A DNA stretch of 64,000 bases from JAOUEA01 sp963821935 (lineage in GTDB: Bacteria > Actinomycetota > UBA4738 > HRBIN12). A program made the translations under genes and the position numbers. Position 1 is the stretch's first letter. Each line of letters opens with the position of its first letter. Positions 24,811-33,956 of this stretch are shown in pieces. Location of the stretch: positions 620,001 to 684,000 of the forward strand of contig CAWGFM010000005.1 of NCBI GenBank assembly GCA_963821935.1, read 5' to 3'. Below the pieces are notes generated by a model. The model made no database searches. It had not been told where the DNA came from and saw only the letters and a list, made by a program, of their open reading frames with translations.

Positions 24811-26214
24811 GTGAGCGATCGCCTGCATCCCCTCGACGACGAACATGGCGACACGCATCCGCTGCCGCTCCCTCGACGCCGCTTCCTGCAGGCCTCGGCG
24901 ATGGCCGTGGCGGGTGGGGTGCTCTTCTCGTGCACGGGGGGACGCACGATCACGAAGGTGAACGATCCCACCCCGACGATCGACACGAACACACCGATCA
25001 AGCGTGTGATCTACGTGATGCTCGAGAACCGGAGCTTCAACAACGTGTACGGCCGGTTCCCCGGGGTGCAAGGCACCACCGTGGGGGTCGAGTACGGCAA
25101 GGAACGTCCGTTGATGACCTGCCCCGAATGGCTGCCTGGCGATCTGCCACACGATCTGTCCGCCTACCTCAGCTGCGTCAACGGCGGCACGATGGACGGG
25201 TTCAGCGTCGGGCAGTTCGGCCCGTCGTACGCCTATTCCACCTTCGAGGAGCGCCAGATCCCCAACTACTGGCTCTGGGCGCGCGAGTACGCGCTCTCGG
25301 ACAACTTCTTCGCTTCGGCGGCCGGGCCGAGCTACGCCAACCACTACTACTTCATCGCCGGTCAGTCGGGCGGGGTGATCGACAATCCCGAGAACATCGA
25401 GACCCGGTTCGAGAACGGGAAGCGATTCAAGAGCTGGGGATGCGACGCGATCGGCGACGACGTGTACGTGTTCGTGAAGGACGACCAGGGCAACCTGTCC
25501 AAGCACGACACGTGCTTCACGTTCCCCACGGTGGGCGAGCAGCTCACCGACATCGGCGTCGACTGGACCTTCTACTCCGCGGTGCCGGGCCAGCCTGGAT
25601 ACTTCTGGAACGCTTACAACGGCATCTCGAACGTCTTCCACACCGACCAGTGGCACCAGCACGTCCGTCCGGTCGACAACATCGTCAAGGACATCGACGC
25701 GGGCACGCTGCCCGCGGTCACGTGGGTCACGCCGCGGTTCGAGCTGTCCGACCACCCGCCGCAGTCCAGCGGGCACGCGCACAACTGGGTCACCGACATC
25801 GTGAACGCGGTCATGCGCTCGGACCAGTGGGAGCACACGGCCATCTTCGTGACCTGGGATGAATGGGGTGGCTTCTACGATCCGGTCCTGCCGCCCGAGA
25901 TCGACCCCATCGGGTTGGGCGTTCGGGTCCCGCTGCTCACGATCAGTCCGTACACGCGGCGCGGCATCATCGATACGGAGCTGGGCGAGTTCTCCACTCC
26001 CCTGCGGTTCATCTCCGACAACTGGGGTCTGGACTACCTCACACCCCGCATCGCGAACACCCACAGCTTCGAGCACGTCTTCGACTTCAAGCAGAAGCCC
26101 CGCAAGCCCGTGCTCGGCACCAGGGCGCCCGTCTACGGCAACCCCTTCGATTTCCCCGAGGGGTTCCAGGGCTGGTTGCCGGGCACCGTGCCCGAGCGCG
26201 AGCACTTCGTCTGA
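24811..26214 (+). CDS. Tat-exported phosphoesterase (phospholipase C / acid phosphatase family)
   Basis: A 467-residue protein of the phosphoesterase family that includes bacterial phospholipases C. The twin-arginine motif RRRFLQ lies near residues 22-27, followed by a hydrophobic stretch ending at a lipobox-like LFSC (Cys near 43). The family motif MLENRSFNN lies near 67-75, with later metal ligands in HAHNW and TWDEWGGFYD (near 349). It would cleave phosphate mono- or diesters outside the membrane, releasing phosphate or headgroups. GTG 24811 is 7 bases after TAGAAC, a weak leaderless -10. Confidence 0.88.
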   Translation: MSDRLHPLDDEHGDTHPLPLPRRRFLQASAMAVAGGVLFSCTGGRTITKVNDPTPTIDTNTPIKRVIYVMLENRSFNNVYGRFPGVQGTTVGVEYGKERPLMTCPEWLPGDLPHDLSAYLSCVNGGTMDGFSVGQFGPSYAYSTFEERQIPNYWLWAREYALSDNFFASAAGPSYANHYYFIAGQSGGVIDNPENIETRFENGKRFKSWGCDAIGDDVYVFVKDDQGNLSKHDTCFTFPTVGEQLTDIGVDWTFYSAVPGQPGYFWNAYNGISNVFHTDQWHQHVRPVDNIVKDIDAGTLPAVTWVTPRFELSDHPPQSSGHAHNWVTDIVNAVMRSDQWEHTAIFVTWDEWGGFYDPVLPPEIDPIGLGVRVPLLTISPYTRRGIIDTELGEFSTPLRFISDNWGLDYLTPRIANTHSFEHVFDFKQKPRKPVLGTRAPVYGNPFDFPEGFQGWLPGTVPEREHFV

Positions 26215-26221
26215 GCGTCGC

Positions 26222-27382
26222 TCAGCCCTCGTCTCCCAGATCGAACGTGGTCCGCAGCTCCTGCGTCTGACCGGTCTCGGCGGCTCGGTAGGCGGCCTCG
26301 ATGATCTCGATCACGTGTCTGGAGTGCTCGGGCGTGACCGGCGTCGGCGTGCCGTCCCGGACCAGACCGACCAGCTGCATGATGTCCTCGAAGACATGCG
26401 CCTCGGGGATCGAGCGATGCGCGCCCGTGACGTGGGGCAGCACGCGCATCTGCGCGTCCCAGTCCCAGGTCGGCCGGTCCACGGTCAGCTCGCGGCCCTC
26501 AAACTCGATCGGCTCGCCATCGTGGAGCAGGCCCGAGATCGTGCCCTCCGTGCCGAAGTACTGCGCCGCCGCGAAATCATCGATCAGGGCGCCTGCCGCC
26601 GTTCCGTGGGCTACCACCTGCACCCCATCGCCGAAATCGAGCAGGGCGATCGTGTTGTCGTCGACCTCCGTCACGATCTCGGCGCCAAGGAAGGTCCGGC
26701 TCGGCACGACCGTGCCCGACATGGCGGTGACGCGCCGCGCCGGGCCCAGCACGCTGGTGAGTTGGTGGAGCGCGTACACCGTGACGTCGTACATGGGCCC
26801 ACCGCCGGGCTTGCGGAAGTACCAGCTGGGATCGGCGGGAACCCCGCCGGGCACCGACGTCCGCTCCGATTCCTCGTCGCTCTCGTGGTAGGCGCCGAGC
26901 GAGCATCCGCAGATGGCCCAGCACAGCCGGCCGATGGCGCCGCCACGGATCAGCCGTCGGATCGCCGTGAGCTGCGGTCTGAGCACCTCGCCGGGCGAAG
27001 CGACGAGCTTCAGCGACCGATCGGCTGCCAGGGCGATCAGCTCGTCGGCCTCGGCGGTCGTGGTGGCCATCGTCTTGTTGACGTGCACGTGCTTGCCCGC
27101 CTCGAGCGCCGCCTTCACCTGCGCGAAGTGCAGTCCGATCGGCGACGCGATCGAGACGGCATGCACGGCAGGGTCGGCCAATAGGTCGTCGAGGCGGTCG
27201 TACGACGTCGCGATGCCGAAGCGCTCCGCCGACGCGGGAGCACGCCCCGGGGCGGGATCGCAGACGGCGACGAGCCGCACGCGATCCGCGATGTCGTCCT
27301 GGCTGAGATGGGGAAGGATCCCCCGTTGGGCGATCATGCCGGCTCCCACGACGCCGATGCCGAGCGGGTCCGTCGAGATCAC
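26222..27382 (-). CDS. Gfo/Idh/MocA-family oxidoreductase (EKP replaced by NKT)
   Basis: A 386-residue NAD(P)-dependent dehydrogenase of the Gfo/Idh/MocA family, acting on a sugar, inositol or related polyol. The Rossmann motif GVVGAGMIAQR lies at residues 10-20. The usual EKP after the first domain reads Asn102-Lys103-Thr104: the catalytic lysine is kept but both neighbours are changed. The GTG at 27382 has AAGGAG 8 bases upstream and overlaps the previous stop as GTGA. It is the last gene of the cupin-ROK-Gfo-Gfo operon. Confidence 0.85.
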   Translation of the reverse strand: MISTDPLGIGVVGAGMIAQRGILPHLSQDDIADRVRLVAVCDPAPGRAPASAERFGIATSYDRLDDLLADPAVHAVSIASPIGLHFAQVKAALEAGKHVHVNKTMATTTAEADELIALAADRSLKLVASPGEVLRPQLTAIRRLIRGGAIGRLCWAICGCSLGAYHESDEESERTSVPGGVPADPSWYFRKPGGGPMYDVTVYALHQLTSVLGPARRVTAMSGTVVPSRTFLGAEIVTEVDDNTIALLDFGDGVQVVAHGTAAGALIDDFAAAQYFGTEGTISGLLHDGEPIEFEGRELTVDRPTWDWDAQMRVLPHVTGAHRSIPEAHVFEDIMQLVGLVRDGTPTPVTPEHSRHVIEIIEAAYRAAETGQTQELRTTFDLGDEG

Positions 27383-28515
27383 GATGGATACTCCTTGTGT
27401 TCGTCGCGTTCCAGGGATCGAGCTGAGCGGTGCGTCACGCCGAACGTGGTCTCGAGATCGACCGCGATCCCGTCGCGCACCGAGCGGACCGACGCATCGA
27501 GGATCTCCAGAACGTGGATGGCATGATCGGCATGCAGCCGCGGGGGCTCGCCCGTGAGGATGCACTCCACCATGTGCTCAACCCCGACGATGTGATCGGG
27601 TCCCCCGTCGACTCGTTCCGCGTCGACATCGATCGAACGCCATGTTCCGCGCGTGTCGAGCACCTGCAGCGGCTGACCGACGTCCAGCAGGCTCAGGGCG
27701 ATCGTGCCGCGCTCTCCCATGAGCTCCAGCTCGGCCGACCGGGTGCCGTGCGCGGTGAAGTTCGCCTCGACCGTAGCCAACCGCGCCGACCCCAGGTCCA
27801 AGGTCACCGCCCAGGCATCATCGGCTCGGACCTCGATCCGGGTGCCGGCGAGCGGGCCGTCGGCCACGTCGAACCCGTCACGGGTGCGGGCGCTCATCGC
27901 CACGACACGTCGGGCGGGGCCGAGCAGCCCCGTGATGGCATGCAGCGGGTACACGCCGAGGTCGACCAACGGACCGGCTCCGTCGGCGAAGAAAGGCGAG
28001 GGATCCGATCCGTAGCCGTCCCACGGCGGCACGCCGCCGAACCCCAGTCCGCGGACGGTGTGGACCGGCCCGATCGAATCGTCCGCCAGCATGCGGCGCG
28101 CGAGCTCGACCTGTGGGAACAGCATGACGCTCGGCGCCGCCACCAGCACCAACCCTCGTTCGGCCGCCTCAGCACGCAGGCGCTGCGCCGAATGGACCGA
28201 GCCGGCCAACGGCTTCTCTGAGTACACATGCTGCCCGGCGCGGAGGGCGCTCGTCGTGGTGGCTTCATGGACGGAGATGGGGGTGAGATTGATGACGGCA
28301 TCGATAGTCTCCCGGCGCGTCATCTCCTCCTGGTCGGTGAACCAGGGCACATCGATCTCGTGGGCTACCGCCCGAGCCCGCGTTTCACCACGGCCGCACA
28401 CCGCCACGATCCTCGCGCGGTCGGCGATCCGATGGAACTCGGGCAGGTAGTCGCGGGTCGCGACGTCGCCGGGACCCAGGATCGCGACGCGGACGCGCCC
28501 ATCGGTGTCCGTCAC
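27379..28515 (-). CDS. Gfo/Idh/MocA-family oxidoreductase
   Basis: A 378-residue NAD(P)-dependent dehydrogenase of the Gfo/Idh/MocA family. The nucleotide-binding AILGPGDVATR lies near residues 11-21 and the canonical EKP at 100-102, with Lys101 catalytic. It overlaps both neighbours by 4 bases (ROK gene upstream, second Gfo gene downstream), so the three are translationally coupled. Together with the cupin they probably convert one sugar or polyol in successive steps. Confidence 0.88.
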   Translation of the reverse strand: MTDTDGRVRVAILGPGDVATRDYLPEFHRIADRARIVAVCGRGETRARAVAHEIDVPWFTDQEEMTRRETIDAVINLTPISVHEATTTSALRAGQHVYSEKPLAGSVHSAQRLRAEAAERGLVLVAAPSVMLFPQVELARRMLADDSIGPVHTVRGLGFGGVPPWDGYGSDPSPFFADGAGPLVDLGVYPLHAITGLLGPARRVVAMSARTRDGFDVADGPLAGTRIEVRADDAWAVTLDLGSARLATVEANFTAHGTRSAELELMGERGTIALSLLDVGQPLQVLDTRGTWRSIDVDAERVDGGPDHIVGVEHMVECILTGEPPRLHADHAIHVLEILDASVRSVRDGIAVDLETTFGVTHRSARSLERDEHKEYPS

Positions 28516-29456
28516 GGGCGAACACCGTGCGACGCGGACCGGTCGATGGCACTCAGCGCCGCCCCCACCAGGACCGCGTCGGTCCGGAGCTCAGCATCGA
28601 CGACCGGGATGTCCCGGCTGGTGGGCGCCCAGATGTGTGCTGCGAACGACGTGAGGAACCGATCGCGGTAGCGGCCGCGAGCCAGCCCCAGCCCCCCACC
28701 CATCACCACCGCCTCGGGGTCGAGGACGTTGACCAGGCCGGCCACCACGGTCCCCAGCATGGAACCACCCTCGTCGACGATCCGCTGCGCGACCCGATCG
28801 CCGGCATCGGCAGCAGCCAGCACGTCTTCGGCTCGTTCGGGTGCGGGTGTCGACGTCTGCGCGGAGTACCTGGCCACCATCCCCCGCCCCGACGCGATCG
28901 CTTCGGGCACGATGTCGATCGGTTCGGCGCAGTGGGGACAGACCGCGGAGATGCTGCCGCTCGTGGCGACCAGGGCCGACCCGTGCCGCCCCGCGTAGGG
29001 TGTGCCCGCCTGCACCAAGGTGTGGCTGACCCCGGTCCCGACCGACACGTAGAGGAACGGGTCGAGCGACCGTCCTGCTCCGAGTCGCGCTTCGGCCAGG
29101 GCACCGGCCCGCACGTCCGAGGACACCGTCACGGCACCCGCGCCCGCCACGGCGCCCGCGATGGCGCCCACGACGTCGCGCCCGAGCCAGTCCAGCGTCT
29201 GGTCGCTGGTCACCTGGCGATCCAAGTCCACCAGCTCGCACACCGCCACACCGACGTCCACGGCGCTCTGGTCCTGCATCAGCGCAGAGACGATGGTCAC
29301 GACGTCGTCCAGGATCTCGGCGCCGTCGCGTTCCGGGCGGGTCTGCCGGTGCTGGGGGTCCGACACGGATCCGTCACGCAGATCCACGACGCCCGCGGCG
29401 ATCTTCGTCCCGCCGACATCGACGCCGATCGCCCGGTCCGCCCCGCCGGTCATCAC
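28512..29456 (-). CDS. ROK-family protein (sugar kinase type) with reduced zinc motif
   Basis: A 314-residue ROK protein without a DNA-binding domain, hence a kinase-type member. The phosphate-binding DVGGTK lies at residues 13-18, the probable catalytic Asp114 in SSDVRAGALAE, and GTGVSH at 140-145. The ROK zinc site normally uses a CxCGxxGC-like cluster and an upstream His; here only Cys173-x2-Cys176 remains. It may phosphorylate a hexose or amino sugar, but the altered site leaves that uncertain. It is coupled to the Gfo gene downstream and lies 10 bases after the cupin gene. Confidence 0.85.
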   Translation of the reverse strand: MMTGGADRAIGVDVGGTKIAAGVVDLRDGSVSDPQHRQTRPERDGAEILDDVVTIVSALMQDQSAVDVGVAVCELVDLDRQVTSDQTLDWLGRDVVGAIAGAVAGAGAVTVSSDVRAGALAEARLGAGRSLDPFLYVSVGTGVSHTLVQAGTPYAGRHGSALVATSGSISAVCPHCAEPIDIVPEAIASGRGMVARYSAQTSTPAPERAEDVLAAADAGDRVAQRIVDEGGSMLGTVVAGLVNVLDPEAVVMGGGLGLARGRYRDRFLTSFAAHIWAPTSRDIPVVDAELRTDAVLVGAALSAIDRSASHGVRP

Positions 29457-29466
29457 GTCGGTGAGG

Positions 29467-30393
29467 TCAGTCCTCGTCGTAGGTTGGTGCGACGGCGAAC
29501 ATGACCGAACCCGCGGCAGCGGTGACGTTGCGCAGTTCGTAGCCGGACCCCTGCGGAACGAAGAAGCCGTCCTCGGGTTGCAGCTCGAACCACCGCCTCC
29601 CGTTCCGGTCCGGACCGTCGGTCAACAACACGTTGATCCTGCCCTCCAGCACGTGGAACGTGGCGTCGCCACCGTGACGGCGAGGCTGGGTGCGTCCACC
29701 CGCGGGGATCGTCACGGTGCCTGCGGTGATGTGCTCGGTGCTCACCAGGGTCTCCACGAACGCACCGTCACCGTCCAAGCTGGCGAGCCGGTCGGCGGGG
29801 CCGAGGACGGTCATCCGGGAGGCCTTCGCACGTTCGGCCGACGCCATCGGCCAGCGCCCGTTCCATCGTCGGTCGCGGTAGGTCGGCTCGGCCAGGTAGT
29901 CCTTGGTCCTCGCGTAGGCGCTCGAGGTGCCGGCCGCAGGCGGCGGCGCGAAGAACTCCAGGACGCGAAGCTGGTCGGCACCGAAGTTCATCGCGTGATG
30001 CCAGGTGTCGCGCCGGAAGAAGATGGAGTCGCCGCGCTCCACGCGATGGACCTCCCCGTGCTCAGGATCGGCGATCACCATCGTGCCGCTGAGTACGTAC
30101 ATCAGTTCGTCGGCAGCGAAGACCGTGCGGAACTCCTGGGAATGGCGGAACATGCCACCCGGCGGCAGGCCGAACACCAGATGGTGGATCTTCTCGCTGG
30201 ACACGTAGATCCAGTCCGGAACCTGTCCGGAATCCGCGTCGCCCCACAGGTGCAGGGTGGCGTCGGCGTACGGGATGTGGGTCGGTTGGTCGAAGCTGGG
30301 GCGTGGCGACGACGCGGGCACGACCGCCGCCACGGTCCCGGGGCCGTTGTGTTGCAAGCCCTTCCCTACGCTGGGTTCGCTCCCGACCGCCAT
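29467..30393 (-). CDS. Two-domain cupin protein
   Basis: A 308-residue protein with two cupin barrels: one near residues 65-145 (ELMYVLSGTMVIAD, then DSIFFRRDTWHHA) and one near 220-300 (RHGGDATFHVLEGRINVL, then DGFFVPQGSGYEL). The first has the His and Glu spacing for metal binding. It could be a sugar isomerase, dioxygenase or binding protein, and the sequence does not decide. It is the first gene of the cupin-ROK-Gfo-Gfo operon, with its ATG 8 bases after TATGAT and tandem ACTGGTAT boxes just upstream of the promoter. Confidence 0.75.
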   Translation of the reverse strand: MAVGSEPSVGKGLQHNGPGTVAAVVPASSPRPSFDQPTHIPYADATLHLWGDADSGQVPDWIYVSSEKIHHLVFGLPPGGMFRHSQEFRTVFAADELMYVLSGTMVIADPEHGEVHRVERGDSIFFRRDTWHHAMNFGADQLRVLEFFAPPPAAGTSSAYARTKDYLAEPTYRDRRWNGRWPMASAERAKASRMTVLGPADRLASLDGDGAFVETLVSTEHITAGTVTIPAGGRTQPRRHGGDATFHVLEGRINVLLTDGPDRNGRRWFELQPEDGFFVPQGSGYELRNVTAAAGSVMFAVAPTYDED

Positions 30394-30401
30394 CGGCGAC
30401 C

Positions 30402-30448
30402 ATCATACCCCCGAACGCCCACGCGGGGATACCAGTAGCAATACCAGT
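30402..30448 (-). promoter_or_regulatory. Promoter and tandem operator of the cupin-ROK-Gfo operon
   Basis: On the minus strand: ACTGGTAT (30448-30441), ACTGGTAT (30436-30429), then exactly 21 bases, then the -10 TATGAT (30407-30402), 8 bases before the ATG. The repeats start 12 bases apart and overlap the -35 region. The same half-site at the same distance from the -10 occurs before the Pot-like operon, the Gfo gene at 37086 and the FGGY kinase. Confidence 0.7.
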
Positions 30449-31206
30449 TATCGCGATCCTGTCGTGAGCGTCGTCCGGAACCGGTACCGATCCCCGCGGT
30501 ACACGAGCCGCGAACTCTCCACCGGTCGGCCACGCTGGTCGAAGGTCGTCTGACGCGAGACGAGCACGGGCGCCGAGGGGTCCAGGTCGAGCAACGGGGC
30601 GATCACCGGTCCGGCGGCGGCCGCCTCCAGGGTGCAATCCGCCGAAGACGGGACGATCCGAGACGTCGTCCTCAAGATCTCGTAGACCGAGTCCACCGTG
30701 AAGTCCGCGTCGGCGAGCGCGGGGCACTGGGCTAGTGGGATCAGGGCGTGGTCGACGGCCACGGGGAGCCCATCCAGGAGCCTGACGCGCTCCAGCTCCA
30801 GCACCTCGGCCCCGGGAGCCACCTGCAGGGATTCCGCCTCATCGATCGAGGCATCACGGATATCCTGCAGCAGCACCGTGGCGCTCGGCTTCAGGCCCCG
30901 TTCGTGCGCGAGCGCCGTGAAGCTCAACAATGCGTTGGGTGGCTCACTCAGCGGCCCGTCGGAGACGAACCACCCCTTGCCGGGAGACGCTTCGATCAAG
31001 CCCTCCTCGACCAGCGAGGCCAAGGCACGCCGCGCGGTGACGCGACTGATGCCGAACCGGGCGCAGAGCCGACGCTCCGAGGGCAACTGCTCCCCCGGCG
31101 CCAGCCGGCCGGCCGCGATGTGCTCGGCGATCGACCGCTGCACTTGCTGGTAGAGGGGGATGTCCTTGCGCGTCGGATCCAGGGCGAGGATGACCGTCGA
31201 CGGCAT
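30448..31206 (-). CDS. GntR-family regulator with UTRA ligand domain
   Basis: A 252-residue HutC-subfamily GntR regulator. The winged helix-turn-helix spans about residues 12-75 (PLYQQVQRSIAEHI, then LPSERRLCARFGISRVTARRAL). The UTRA effector domain follows from about 90 to the end and usually binds a sugar phosphate or similar metabolite. The ATG at 31206 is chosen over 31215 because the latter falls inside the -10 box. A -35 TTGACA and -10 CAGGAT precede it. It is the best candidate to bind the ACYGGTAT boxes found before four operons of this island; its stop codon touches the first of them. Confidence 0.88.
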   Translation of the reverse strand: MPSTVILALDPTRKDIPLYQQVQRSIAEHIAAGRLAPGEQLPSERRLCARFGISRVTARRALASLVEEGLIEASPGKGWFVSDGPLSEPPNALLSFTALAHERGLKPSATVLLQDIRDASIDEAESLQVAPGAEVLELERVRLLDGLPVAVDHALIPLAQCPALADADFTVDSVYEILRTTSRIVPSSADCTLEAAAAGPVIAPLLDLDPSAPVLVSRQTTFDQRGRPVESSRLVYRGDRYRFRTTLTTGSR

Positions 31207-31213
31207 GACGGTC

Positions 31214-31262
31214 ATCCTGTGCGCCGAAGCGGTTCGGTGTCAATGACTGGTCCCATGCTGGT
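31214..31262 (-). promoter_or_regulatory. Promoter of the GntR gene with degenerate operator
   Basis: On the minus strand TTGACA (31243-31238) and CAGGAT (31219-31214) are 18 bases apart, and the ATG at 31206 follows after 7 bases. Just upstream of the -35 the plus strand carries ACTGGT (31246) and GCTGGT (31257), starting 11 bases apart. This is a partial match to the ACYGGTAT boxes in the opposite orientation, which would fit autoregulation. Confidence 0.5.
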
Positions 31263-31273
31263 CTGGTGACCGT

Positions 31274-32098
31274 CTACTGCAGGGCGGCCAGCATCGTGGT
31301 CGCGGCGATCATCATGGCCACCCCGATCCATTGGTGGCGAAGGAGTCGCTCGTGCAGCACGAGAGCCGCGAGCAGGACCGCCACCGTGGAGAATTGCGCC
31401 ATGACCACCGAAGCCACGGCGACCGGACCGATGTCCAACGCCGAGGTCAGCGCCACGAAGCCGATGGTCTCCAACAACGTCGCGGCCCCGAGCAGGCGCA
31501 GCTGCGGACGGTCGACCGCGACCGGAACCCGCGTGGCGAGCGCGATGGGCACCAACACCAGCAGCCCCGTGATCCGGTAGGACGCCACCGACCACACGGG
31601 CCCGATGCGAGCCGTCGACGCGGCCAACGTCACGTTGTAGCAACCCAACAGGATCGCCGAGAGCACGGCCCACCAGATGCCCTTGGCGGTGCCCGTCCGC
31701 GAGAAGGTCGCCAGCACCACGCCGGCGACCGCGATGCCGAGGGCCAGCAGACCCAAAGGTGGGAACCGTTCTCCGAGCGCCACGATCGCGATCACCGCTC
31801 CGATGCCACCGCTGGTCGCCACGGTGGGCGAGACGATCGACAGCAACCCTTCTCGTAGCGCGAGCCAGTAGGCGAAGGTGCCCGCCAGCGCGATGAGCGC
31901 GGGGGCGACGGCATAGGGCACGTCGCCCAGGCTGGGTACCGGATCCACCACCCAGGCCAGGGGCACGATCAGCAGCGCTCCGAAGATCATGAGCCAGAGC
32001 CCCAAGGTCAGCGCGTGCATCTGCTTGGCCGCACGCAGCAGCAGCAGTTCGTTGACGCCCCACGTCAGGGCCGTCAGCAGTGCGAGCGCGACCTGCAC
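31274..32098 (-). CDS. DMT-superfamily (EamA) transporter
   Basis: A 274-residue membrane protein with about ten transmembrane helices in two EamA repeats. Repeat ends are GIGAVIAIVALGERFP in the first and MAQFSTVAVLLAALVLHERL in the second. The GTG at 32098 lies 2 bases after the SDR stop; the frame is open further but non-coding. Its place at the end of the Pot-like transporter operon suggests export of a by-product or intermediate of the imported substrate. Confidence 0.82.
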   Translation of the reverse strand: MQVALALLTALTWGVNELLLLRAAKQMHALTLGLWLMIFGALLIVPLAWVVDPVPSLGDVPYAVAPALIALAGTFAYWLALREGLLSIVSPTVATSGGIGAVIAIVALGERFPPLGLLALGIAVAGVVLATFSRTGTAKGIWWAVLSAILLGCYNVTLAASTARIGPVWSVASYRITGLLVLVPIALATRVPVAVDRPQLRLLGAATLLETIGFVALTSALDIGPVAVASVVMAQFSTVAVLLAALVLHERLLRHQWIGVAMMIAATTMLAALQ

Positions 32099-32100
32099 GG

Positions 32101-32850
32101 TCAGATCGTGGCCGCGTGTTCGCCGCCGTCGACCAGCACGGTGGCGCCCGTGACCCAGGAGGCTCGTCCCGATGCCAGGAACACCACGACGTCGGCGACC
32201 TCCTCGGGCGTGCCGAGCCGTCCCGATGGGATCGATGCCACGTGAGCGTCGAACATGGCCGGGTCGTTCCGCTGCACGTCGTCCCACCAACCATCTGCGA
32301 ACCAGATCGCGCCGGGACACACGGCGTTCACCCGGATGCCGTCAGGGCCGAACGCCACCGCCGCGTTCTTCGTCCAGGCCAGCAGGGCGGCCTTCATCAC
32401 CGAGTACGCGTGGTGCGGGGTGGCGCCGGTCAAACCGTCCACGGACCCCAGGCACACCATGGTGAACGGGAGTTCCGGCTGGGCGGCCCGCAGCTCCTCG
32501 GCGAGGCGAACGGATTGCATCAGGTCGACCGCGAACGAGTCCGCGTACTCGGGCTCGGAGCCGCCCGCAGCGGCGGCCGTAGCGTTCGCCACGACGACAT
32601 CGACGCCGCCGTCGCGCTCGACGAGACCGGCGACCAGCTGCTGGACGCCATGCAGCACCGAGATGTCGGCGACGACATCCCGGACACGGCCGGTACCGAG
32701 CTCAGCGCGTGCCCGTGCGAGGTTCCGTTCATCGCGGCCGCAGATCGTGACCGATGATCCCTCGCGCAGGAACGCCGCCGCGATCGAGCGTCCGATGCCG
32801 CGGCTCCCGCCGGTGACCAGGACGCGGGCTCCATGCAGGCCGAGGTCCAC
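32101..32850 (-). CDS. Short-chain dehydrogenase/reductase
   Basis: A 249-residue SDR. The cofactor motif TGGSRGIG lies near residues 13-20, the catalytic YSVMK (Tyr-x3-Lys) near 152-156, and the C-terminal TGATVLVDGG is typical of the FabG-like subfamily. The GTG at 32850 follows the ABC ATPase stop by 5 bases. It probably oxidises a hydroxyl group of the substrate imported by the upstream transporter, with NAD(P) as acceptor. Confidence 0.88.
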   Translation of the reverse strand: MDLGLHGARVLVTGGSRGIGRSIAAAFLREGSSVTICGRDERNLARARAELGTGRVRDVVADISVLHGVQQLVAGLVERDGGVDVVVANATAAAAGGSEPEYADSFAVDLMQSVRLAEELRAAQPELPFTMVCLGSVDGLTGATPHHAYSVMKAALLAWTKNAAVAFGPDGIRVNAVCPGAIWFADGWWDDVQRNDPAMFDAHVASIPSGRLGTPEEVADVVVFLASGRASWVTGATVLVDGGEHAATI

Positions 32851-32855
32851 GGACG

Positions 32856-33956
32856 CTAGCCAGGCTCCCCGGCCAACCGCGGCAGCAGGACGCACGCGTC
32901 CTGGTCCCACGACACAGCCACGTCGTCGCCGAGCTCGAAGGGCTCGCGGCCTCCCATCTCGCACTTGATGGGCTCGACGAGGCCCGCCACCTCGACCCGA
33001 TACGAGTGTCCGGTTCCTCGGAACGCATGGTCCAGGACGACCCCACGGAGGCGCTGGTCCTGATCCGCACCGTCCTCGGCGTCGTTGCTGTGGAGGCGGA
33101 TGCCTTCGGGGCGAAGGACGAGCCACGCCGGACCTTCCTCCACACCATCAGCTTGGACCGTGACGGCATGGTCGCCCACCTTGACCCGCCGGCCTTCAGG
33201 CGTCGGCTCCACGACGACCGCCAGCACGTTCGAGTCGCCCACGAAGCGCGCGACGAAGGGCGTCGCCGGACGCCGATACACCACCCCGGGCGCCCCGACC
33301 TGCTCGACCCGTCCTTCGTTGAACACCACGATGCGGTCGGACAGCGCGAGCGCTTCGCGCTGGTCGTGCGTCACGTAGACGAACGTGGCCCCCGTCTCAC
33401 GGTGGACGCGACGCAGCTCCGCTTCCATCTCCAGACGGATCTTCAGATCGAGCGCGGACAGCGGTTCGTCCAGCAGCAGTACCTGTGGCCGGTTGACGAG
33501 GGCTCGAGCCAGGGCGACGCGTTGCATCTGGCCACCGGAGAGCTCGTAGTTCTTCCGGTCCTCGTATCCATCCAGTCGCACGAGCGTGAGGGACTCGCGG
33601 ACCCGCTCGCGAACCTCCTGGCGGGAAACCTTCGCGATGCGGAGGCCGAAGGCGACGTTCTCGAAGACGTCCAGGTGGGGGAACAGCGTCGGCCGCTGGA
33701 ACACCATGTTCGCGGGGCGACGGTAGGGCGGCGTCGTCGTGACGTCGACGCCGCCGAGGAGCACCTGCCCTTCGGTGGGCCGTTCGAACCCCGCCACGAT
33801 CCTGAGCAGCGTGGTCTTTCCGCAGCCCGAAGGACCCAGCAGCGTGATGAACTCACCGTCGCGAACGTCGAGATCCACGTCGTGCAACGCGGTGACGTCG
33901 CCGAACCGATGGGTGACCGACTCCAGGCGCACGCGGGGGGTGACGTCCGTGCTCAC
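32856..33956 (-). CDS. ABC transporter ATPase, PotA-like
   Basis: A 366-residue ABC ATPase with a C-terminal TOBE-type domain. Walker A GPSGCGKTT lies near residues 41-49, signature LSGGQMQRVALARAL near 138-152, Walker B VLLLDEPLSALD near 158-169, and the switch His in YVTHDQ. It energises the two permeases encoded just upstream (overlap 4 bases) with the solute-binding protein at 35750, forming a spermidine/putrescine-type importer. The true substrate need not be a polyamine. Confidence 0.9.
   Translation of the reverse strand: MSTDVTPRVRLESVTHRFGDVTALHDVDLDVRDGEFITLLGPSGCGKTTLLRIVAGFERPTEGQVLLGGVDVTTTPPYRRPANMVFQRPTLFPHLDVFENVAFGLRIAKVSRQEVRERVRESLTLVRLDGYEDRKNYELSGGQMQRVALARALVNRPQVLLLDEPLSALDLKIRLEMEAELRRVHRETGATFVYVTHDQREALALSDRIVVFNEGRVEQVGAPGVVYRRPATPFVARFVGDSNVLAVVVEPTPEGRRVKVGDHAVTVQADGVEEGPAWLVLRPEGIRLHSNDAEDGADQDQRLRGVVLDHAFRGTGHSYRVEVAGLVEPIKCEMGGREPFELGDDVAVSWDQDACVLLPRLAGEPG

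Noticed and set aside
31207..31215. Earlier ATG of the GntR gene
   Set aside because: This ATG overlaps the -10 CAGGAT; the ATG at 31206 sits at the leaderless spacing instead.
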